From assembly GCF_000526335.1 (NCBI RefSeq), contig NZ_JAFW01000001.1, positions 1,674,001-1,738,000 on the forward strand: DNA of 64,000 nucleotides, in the 5' to 3' direction. The position numbers and the translations under genes were made by a program. Shown here piece after piece: positions 60,201-64,000 of the stretch (position 1 is its first letter; every line of letters begins with the position of its first letter). The DNA is from Arthrobacter sp. 31Y. Lineage in GTDB: Bacteria > Actinomycetota > Actinomycetes > Actinomycetales > Micrococcaceae. A model generated the notes under the pieces. That model saw nothing but the letters and a program-made list of their open reading frames with translations, was not told the origin of the DNA and ran no database searches.

Positions 60201-60754
60201 AAAAGGCAGCCCAGAGCCTCAAAGTCCAGTACCAGGATGCCTCCGGAGCATGGAAGGACACCTCCGCTGGTACCACCACGGGACTCTCGATCTCTTCACC
60301 GACCACCGTCCGTTTCGACTCCGTCACCACTCGTGGGATCAGGGTTTCGTTCGTGACCACGGCGTCGTACACCAAGATCGCGGAGGTTGCCATTGCCGGA
60401 TCACGCTTGGCGGACGCTGGCCTCGCCGAGCTCGGCAGGCTGCTGGTGAACCAGGCATCAGTTGTCGGCTTCGCCCCAGGGACCACCGACTACCGGGCGC
60501 TGACGACGTCGGCGACTCCCGCCGTCGTCGGCTACCCGCTGGACACGAACGCCAAGGTGACCGTCCAACAGCCCACCGCTGAGAACCCGACGGCGGTAGT
60601 CACCGTGACAGCGCCGGACGGCACCACGAAGGAGTACCGCGTGACAGTGTCAACGGGCAAGGAAGCGTGCAAGAGCGGGGGCTGGAAGACGAGCCCGCAG
60701 CCCGTGTTCCAGAACCAAGGGCAGTGCGTGAGCTACTTCGCGGCAGATAAATAA
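57233..60754 (+). CDS. Secreted multidomain GH30 endo-beta-1,6-galactanase-like enzyme
   Basis: A 1173-residue secreted protein. A signal peptide (to about residue 38, cleavage after AHA) precedes a GH30 (subfamily 5-like) domain with FEGWGTSLVWFANATAGY. Catalytic Glu254 in DPFNEPNSGYW is the acid/base and Glu366 in LWMSEVGGF the nucleophile. A ricin-like lectin domain (600-755), two Ig-like domains (765-920), an F5/8-type C (discoidin) domain (925-1065) and a cadherin-like domain follow. The last 28 residues carry CKSGGWKTSPQPVFQNQGQC, a short C-terminal module of many actinobacterial exoenzymes. Substrate is predicted to be beta-1,6-galactan of plant arabinogalactan. A terminator follows. 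Confidence 0.9.
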   Translation: MAFTARRIRRPVAVLAAAVTAAASLALMPATAPQAHADDATAVTITPNPASRGEAFEGWGTSLVWFANATAGYSPELREELYQKVFGKDGLNLNIARYNVGGGNASDVANYLNDGSAVEGWWKPVAEAQPDQPASNLYNPDGTVDKTQANKLAFLNEWDPDDPASYNPDADQNQRWWVERLAADQQITHWEAFSNSPPWFMTKSGYVSGQVNTNKGENLLPEAEAKFAAYMRNAVELLEKGSGITVDTVDPFNEPNSGYWGTDIDAATGKPPTSYTQKQEGALIYPAAQDRVTKLLAAELEKGSTDAVISAMDETDPTKFMTNWNGYSQEAKDAVAQLNVHTYGTNDRRRVRDLANSTDKPLWMSEVGGFWTGNPALGDSTSGWDRSNITNGLGIAGRMVNDLRELEPDAWVFWQPVEDTYKQEKADKGWGSIYVDFDCNYEGREGFSNRRINDGASQEQAKCKVLTNQKYNTTRNFTHYIRPGDFLIQNDNAKTASALRADGNGATLVHFNDTPTPEKVTLDLSRFGAIAPGAKVTPVVTTKSPLDDIEKNALVKGTPVAVDTAAKSATLEVPAASVVTFVVDGVSGVSDDAAPVQDGHSYHLSGEASGKYLTGRANGTASIEELGADAAGVAPQMWTFNAVNADDEFANDRRWVLTNKDGKVLTGNGGVLNGNQSGAASLASLTFDQAKATPSAQWIVTTENGKQWSLVNAGAAIALQVSGNQTAAGTSVTLASSTGTTATASASPHQAWAFTDIADLKLLGTQPIELSTLTGVAPVLPSTVTPLYAAGPGKPLAVTWSAVDPSAWQTEGKVTLHGSGVDPYGQAFDDALLTVTVGQFVATDPDSVTVGVGSTVAEVQAAAPASVPGQIGDGPARNPIPVTWDWTSFPDAALQSVGSVTVPGKAGSLSATLTVVVVDRVPSSNICKDDPTTVATASYTEGSYIAKNTCDANASTRWSNWVSGGRAGDNLSYAFSRDYTVSSVTVTSAEKAAQSLKVQYQDASGAWKDTSAGTTTGLSISSPTTVRFDSVTTRGIRVSFVTTASYTKIAEVAIAGSRLADAGLAELGRLLVNQASVVGFAPGTTDYRALTTSATPAVVGYPLDTNAKVTVQQPTAENPTAVVTVTAPDGTTKEYRVTVSTGKEACKSGGWKTSPQPVFQNQGQCVSYFAADK

Positions 60755-60774
60755 GAAAATTCTGAAGTGGTGAG

Positions 60775-60811
60775 GCCCCTCGGGATTTTGATCCTGAGGG
60801 GCTTTGCTGTT
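60775..60811 (+). terminator. Intrinsic terminator of the galactanase gene
   Basis: GCCCCTCGGGAT (60775-60786) pairs with ATCCTGAGGGGC (60791-60802) around TTTG with one G-U pair, followed by TTTGCTGTT. Confidence 0.85.
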
Positions 60812-60854
60812 GATCGACTCAACAGGCGGTTGGCCGCCAAAGCCGTCTGAGCTT

Positions 60855-61655
60855 TCAGCCGCGCACCCAGCGGTACGGCGTCGTGGTGGAGACCTTGAGC
60901 AGGCCCGAGCGTTCCAGGATTGGCCGCGAGAACTTGGTGGAGTCGCTGTGGATGAGGGTCTTTCCCATCTCGAGGGCGGCCTGCGCCCGGCGGGCTGTCA
61001 ATGCACGGTAGATCCCCCGGCCGCGCCATTCTTCCCTGGTGGCACCACCCCAGATACCGGCGAAGGCTGTGCCCGGCACTGGCTCCAAGCGTCCCGCACT
61101 GACGATTTTTCCGTCAGCCTCGGCCACCCACAACTGCATCCCGTCATCCAGCGAGAGTCTGCGAAGCAGGGCATCAGCCATCTCATCTGAGACCGGCTCG
61201 CCGAAGACCTCGTCTTGCATCGCGCTCATCGCCCGGACGTCGGCTTCATCCGTCACCTGCCGGAGGGTCACGCCGTCGGGAAGTGGCACGGCTGTGCTCA
61301 AAGCCTGGGCCTCGCCGATCATGATGGATTCCGGCTCGTCCTGGGTGAAGCCGTTGTTGATGAGGGCCTCGTGCAGACCGGGCGCGTGATCATGCCCGCG
61401 GGATTTCCATTCCACCCTGGTGATGTCCGGTTCAGCACGGTAATACGCCACTGACTCGGCAACAAGCCGCGTAATGGTGTGCGCATCCGCGTCACCGAGG
61501 TCCTGGTACGTCACGAAGCCGCGCCCCTTCATGAAAGTGACCCAGCGCAGGGGTCCATGCCGGGTCACTTTGAGGGCACTCGGCGTCTCAGCGTCGGTGC
61601 GGAGGTCGGCGTCGTAGGCGGCAAGGAAACGTGCGCGGTCTTCGCTGTGGCTCAT
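60855..61655 (-). CDS. GNAT-family N-acetyltransferase
   Basis: A 266-residue acyltransferase with two unequal halves. The C-terminal GNAT domain has VWVAEADGKIVSAGRLEPV (beta-4) and the acetyl-CoA loop TREEWRGRGIYRALTARRAQ (R/Q-x-x-G-x-G/A). The N-terminal 120 residues are a divergent GNAT-like half. Acceptor unknown. It is downstream of the DUF2264 gene on the same strand, with a repeat-like palindrome in the 84-base gap, so cotranscription is doubtful. Confidence 0.85.
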   Translation of the reverse strand: MSHSEDRARFLAAYDADLRTDAETPSALKVTRHGPLRWVTFMKGRGFVTYQDLGDADAHTITRLVAESVAYYRAEPDITRVEWKSRGHDHAPGLHEALINNGFTQDEPESIMIGEAQALSTAVPLPDGVTLRQVTDEADVRAMSAMQDEVFGEPVSDEMADALLRRLSLDDGMQLWVAEADGKIVSAGRLEPVPGTAFAGIWGGATREEWRGRGIYRALTARRAQAALEMGKTLIHSDSTKFSRPILERSGLLKVSTTTPYRWVRG

Positions 61656-61690
61656 TCCGCGAGCCTACTGCAGCCTGGCTGGTCACCCGA

Positions 61691-61748
61691 TTTCGATGGT
61701 TCGCTGCACACCATGCCGTGCGCCCGGCACGTTCAGCAGCTAGGCATC
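61691..61748. repeat. Diverged relative of the 28.1-kb hairpin repeat
   Basis: TTTCGATGGTTCGCTGCACA, then CCATGCCGTGCG and CCGGCA resemble TTTCGATGGTTCCCTGCTCA...CCATGCCGCGCG...CGGCA of the repeat near 28.1-28.3 kb. An outer TTTCGATG/CATCGAAA stem overlaps the stop codon region of the DUF2264 gene. Confidence 0.6.
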
Positions 61749-63662
61749 GAAACCGGCACTCCACAGCCGGGCGAGGCGATCCAGGGCAAACGAGGTGCCG
61801 TCGGAGAATTCGAACAGCCCCTCTCCCTCACTTTCCCCGGCAACATACGTGACACCCCCGTCCGGCGAAGCACCTCCCTCACCGGCGAGGATTACGACGG
61901 CGGCATAGTCGCCGTCGTGCGCGGTTCCCGAGGTTCCCACCCATGGAATGGTGAGCTCCGAACCCATGGGGTGCGCTCCCGAGCGCACAAACGTCCCGGA
62001 CCTATCCAACGCCAAGCCGTACCCGGGAACCGCGCAGACCGAGCTCACCACCGAAGACGCAGCGTCCACCGGCCAGCCACCAACCCGCAGCGCAGCATCC
62101 TCGCCACCCGAGAAAGCACCGGTAACACGCACCAACCTCAGCTCAACGGCCCCCCGCGTCACCGAAACCACCGTCACTGAAGGGCCAGGCGTTGCAGTGC
62201 CGGCCACCCCGCTGCCGTGATCCGGGCCGGCGTCGGGATCGGGTTCGATCCAGTGCGCCGTGAACCGGGAAGCTCCCACCTGGAACCCGCCTTCGGAGAA
62301 CGAGCCGAGGTGCTCAAAACCCGTCCGATGCGTCAGCCGGCCAGAGGAATCAACGAACGCCACCGCATTGTCCACGGACTCAGGCACCAGGTCAGGGAAC
62401 GTGTGCGTGGAGTACCCGATCCTTGCGTACAGGGGCGAGTCAGCCACCACAGCACCAACGACAGCGTGATCCGTGGCATGGTTCCGGATCCGGACCACAC
62501 CGTCGGCACGAGTCCCATCAACCTGCCAGCCCGGCGCCACGATCAGTCTCTGAGTGTCGGCAACCTCAACGGGCAAAGGAGCCTCAACGGAAGTCCAGGC
62601 CACGTGATCCGCCGGCAGCGCCAACCCCAGCATGCCCTTAGCAGCCCAATACGGTGATCCTGCACCGGAGTAAGCCTGCTTCATGCCAGCGAATTCTCCG
62701 TGCCAACCGATGGACAGGAGCCCTTCCTCAGTGATCGATCCATGACGGGCAAAGTAGTGGAGCATCCCGGACGCTGCCCGGCGCGCCAGGCCCGGCGCCA
62801 AACGCGTGTGCCCGGACAACTCCCCCACCCAGAATGGTGCCGCCGCCGCGAACCGGTAGATCAAGCTCCGGCCTTGGATCAGCGGAGCTCCGTTCGCGCC
62901 GACGAGGAAGGCGGCGTCGTCCAGGAAGTCAGCCAGCCGGTCGCCGTCGAGCTTCTTGCGGGCGGCAACTCGCGGATCGTTCGGTGCCATCAGTGCCCAG
63001 AGCTGCGGATACACCTGGAACGCCCAGCCAACGTAGTGGTCGTAGGCCCGTTCGGGTCCGTCGGCGAACCAGCCGCCGCCCCGGTACAGCGAATCGTGGA
63101 TGGCGAGTCCGGCGTCGATGTCCTCATCCGAGTATCGGCCGCCCACGGACGCCAGGAACGTCTCCACCACAATCTGGAACCACACCCAGTTGATGGGCGG
63201 GTACTCCTCGCCGATCACGGTCTCGAACCAGGCAATGAGCTGTTCCTGCACGCGCTCGGTCAGCTTGTCCCACAGCACGTCGCGGGTCAACGCCAAGCCA
63301 ACAGCCAACGACGCCGCCTCAACCTTCGCCTGCCCCAACTCACCTGGCGTCGGCCACCGGTCAGGATTCGCGGGGTTGGTCCCGGCGTCGAGGCCGGCGG
63401 CATACCACTCGGCGATCCACCCGGTGTTGGCCGGGTCGCCGGCAATCCGGAACGAGGCCAACAGGAACGTCCGGGCGAAGGCTTCCAGTGAGTCACTTCG
63501 CGGGCCATACCGGCTGTTGGCTCCAGGCAGGTGGATGTTGGCGTGGTCCTCGGTGCCAAAGCGGTGGGCCGAGCGCAGGAGGTGATCCGCATACGCGCAC
63601 CAGTGCTCGCGGGTCAGCCCGGTGAAGGGGGAAAGCTTGTGGTCCAGGGGCGGCAAAAGCAT
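61740..63662 (-). CDS. DUF2264 protein (GH154-type, predicted glycoside hydrolase)
   Basis: A 640-residue protein of the DUF2264 family. Its N-terminal two thirds look like an (alpha/alpha)6 barrel: SPFTGLTREHWCAYADHLL, YGPRSDSLEAFARTFLLASF, NPANPDRWPTPGELGQAKVEA, EEYPPINWVWFQIVVETFL and YDHYVGWAFQVYPQLWALM. The rest is beta-rich. The family has been placed in GH154, exo-acting on glucuronic-acid-containing arabinogalactan in Bacteroides, as I recall. No signal peptide is visible, so it is probably cytoplasmic. Its start touches the stop of a LacI regulator, so both are cotranscribed. Specificity is not proven. Confidence 0.8.
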   Translation of the reverse strand: MLLPPLDHKLSPFTGLTREHWCAYADHLLRSAHRFGTEDHANIHLPGANSRYGPRSDSLEAFARTFLLASFRIAGDPANTGWIAEWYAAGLDAGTNPANPDRWPTPGELGQAKVEAASLAVGLALTRDVLWDKLTERVQEQLIAWFETVIGEEYPPINWVWFQIVVETFLASVGGRYSDEDIDAGLAIHDSLYRGGGWFADGPERAYDHYVGWAFQVYPQLWALMAPNDPRVAARKKLDGDRLADFLDDAAFLVGANGAPLIQGRSLIYRFAAAAPFWVGELSGHTRLAPGLARRAASGMLHYFARHGSITEEGLLSIGWHGEFAGMKQAYSGAGSPYWAAKGMLGLALPADHVAWTSVEAPLPVEVADTQRLIVAPGWQVDGTRADGVVRIRNHATDHAVVGAVVADSPLYARIGYSTHTFPDLVPESVDNAVAFVDSSGRLTHRTGFEHLGSFSEGGFQVGASRFTAHWIEPDPDAGPDHGSGVAGTATPGPSVTVVSVTRGAVELRLVRVTGAFSGGEDAALRVGGWPVDAASSVVSSVCAVPGYGLALDRSGTFVRSGAHPMGSELTIPWVGTSGTAHDGDYAAVVILAGEGGASPDGGVTYVAGESEGEGLFEFSDGTSFALDRLARLWSAGFDA

Positions 63663-64000
63663 CAGAGCGAATCCTCCACAAGAGCTCCGGAGAGCCCCCG
63701 TGGCGCTCCCAACGACGAATCGCGCACGATCAGCTCGGGGTTCAGGTCAATACGATGCACAGGGCGCATCCTTCCTTCGGCCAGGCGTGCAGCCATCAAC
63801 TGCACCGCCACCTTGCCCACGTAGCTCTTAGGCGGCCGGACCGCGGAAATAGCGGGCTCGGCGAGGTAGGCCACTTCGTCGTCGTATCCAACGATCGCCA
63901 TGCTGCCGGGTACATCCACGCCGCGGTCCACGCAGTGCTGCACGAACGCCACGGCCTGGGTATCCGAGTGCACCAGCATTGCCGTGGTCCCTGATGAACG
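63662..64000 (-). CDS. LacI-family regulator, 3' part only
   Basis: The last 112 residues of a LacI/GalR-type repressor; the gene continues beyond the window end. HSDTQAVAFVQHCVDRGVDVPGSMAIVGYDDEVAYLAEPAISAVRPPKSYVGKVAVQLMAARL is the standard ligand-binding C-terminal half (periplasmic-binding-like fold). The HTH is outside the window. The stop overlaps the DUF2264 start by one base (TGATG), so it is in the same operon and likely controls it in response to a sugar. Confidence 0.92.
   Translation of the reverse strand, partial: RSSGTTAMLVHSDTQAVAFVQHCVDRGVDVPGSMAIVGYDDEVAYLAEPAISAVRPPKSYVGKVAVQLMAARLAEGRMRPVHRIDLNPELIVRDSSLGAPRGLSGALVEDSL

Noticed and set aside
1..64000. tRNA, rRNA, prophage or insertion-sequence genes
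   Set aside because: I looked for cloverleaf-like GGTTCGAATCC words, transposase and integrase motifs and found none I could support.

Overview
The window is high-GC DNA with GTG/TTG starts, frequent ATGA overlaps, and families typical of Actinobacteria: DUF3073, a septum-formation-type protein, a WXG100 protein, a RskA-type anti-sigma factor and an actinobacterial TrmB with an insertion. Gene content and order point to a soil Arthrobacter/Paenarthrobacter-like chromosome. That assignment is inferred from family content, not from a search. No rRNA, tRNA, CRISPR array, insertion sequence or prophage was found.

Layout. 1-1.8 kb: end of an operon encoding a WXG100-calpain cysteine protease and a small partner. 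1.8-6.6 kb: class V aminotransferase, an MFS exporter divergent from an HxlR regulator with twin operators, a PAP2 phosphatase, and uraD-uraH of urate catabolism. 6.7-13.1 kb: small membrane protein, purF-purM, two VOC proteins, DUF3073 and a septum-formation-type protein. 13.1-19.7 kb: clpB with a HAIR-like operator, a flavin-binding protein, and a molybdate operon (HTH-TOBE, modA, modB, modC). 19.9-26.5 kb: berberine-bridge-type oxidase, DUF4031-HD fusion overlapping a ComB-like gene, sialidase, YccF, SRPBCC, trpF. 26.5-32 kb: HutD/Ves, a guanidine-III riboswitch driving a paired SMR exporter, a duplicated hairpin repeat, a frameshifted aldo/keto reductase, an MBL hydrolase and a DEAD-box helicase. 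32.2-40.8 kb: SoxR with its box and MFS target, methyltransferase, Lrp-type regulator divergent from an M20 hydrolase plus MHS transporter, another MFS, PPOX and DUF1272. 41-46.2 kb: trmB, small proteins, an ECF sigma/anti-sigma operon divergent from its likely target lipoprotein with two matched promoters, and an AbiEi-DUF559 protein. 46.3-53.5 kb: ABC-2 exporter flanked by two copies of an ~85 bp repeat, an acidic DMP19-like protein, and a SWIM-SNF2 ATPase. 53.5-57 kb: alpha/beta hydrolase/WYL regulator pair and a GntR-MFS operon with a perfect operator. 57.2-64 kb: secreted multidomain GH30 galactanase, GNAT, a DUF2264 (GH154-type) protein and a LacI regulator cut by the window end, plausibly a plant arabinogalactan utilisation locus.

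The most distinctive features are regulatory and structural. Several unrelated regulators sit next to readable operators (HxlR, HspR-type, SoxR, GntR, ECF, guanidine). A series of large intergenic palindromes, mostly lacking T-tracts, also lies at gene ends. The best candidate for an undescribed system is the WXG100-calpain protease with its downstream small protein.
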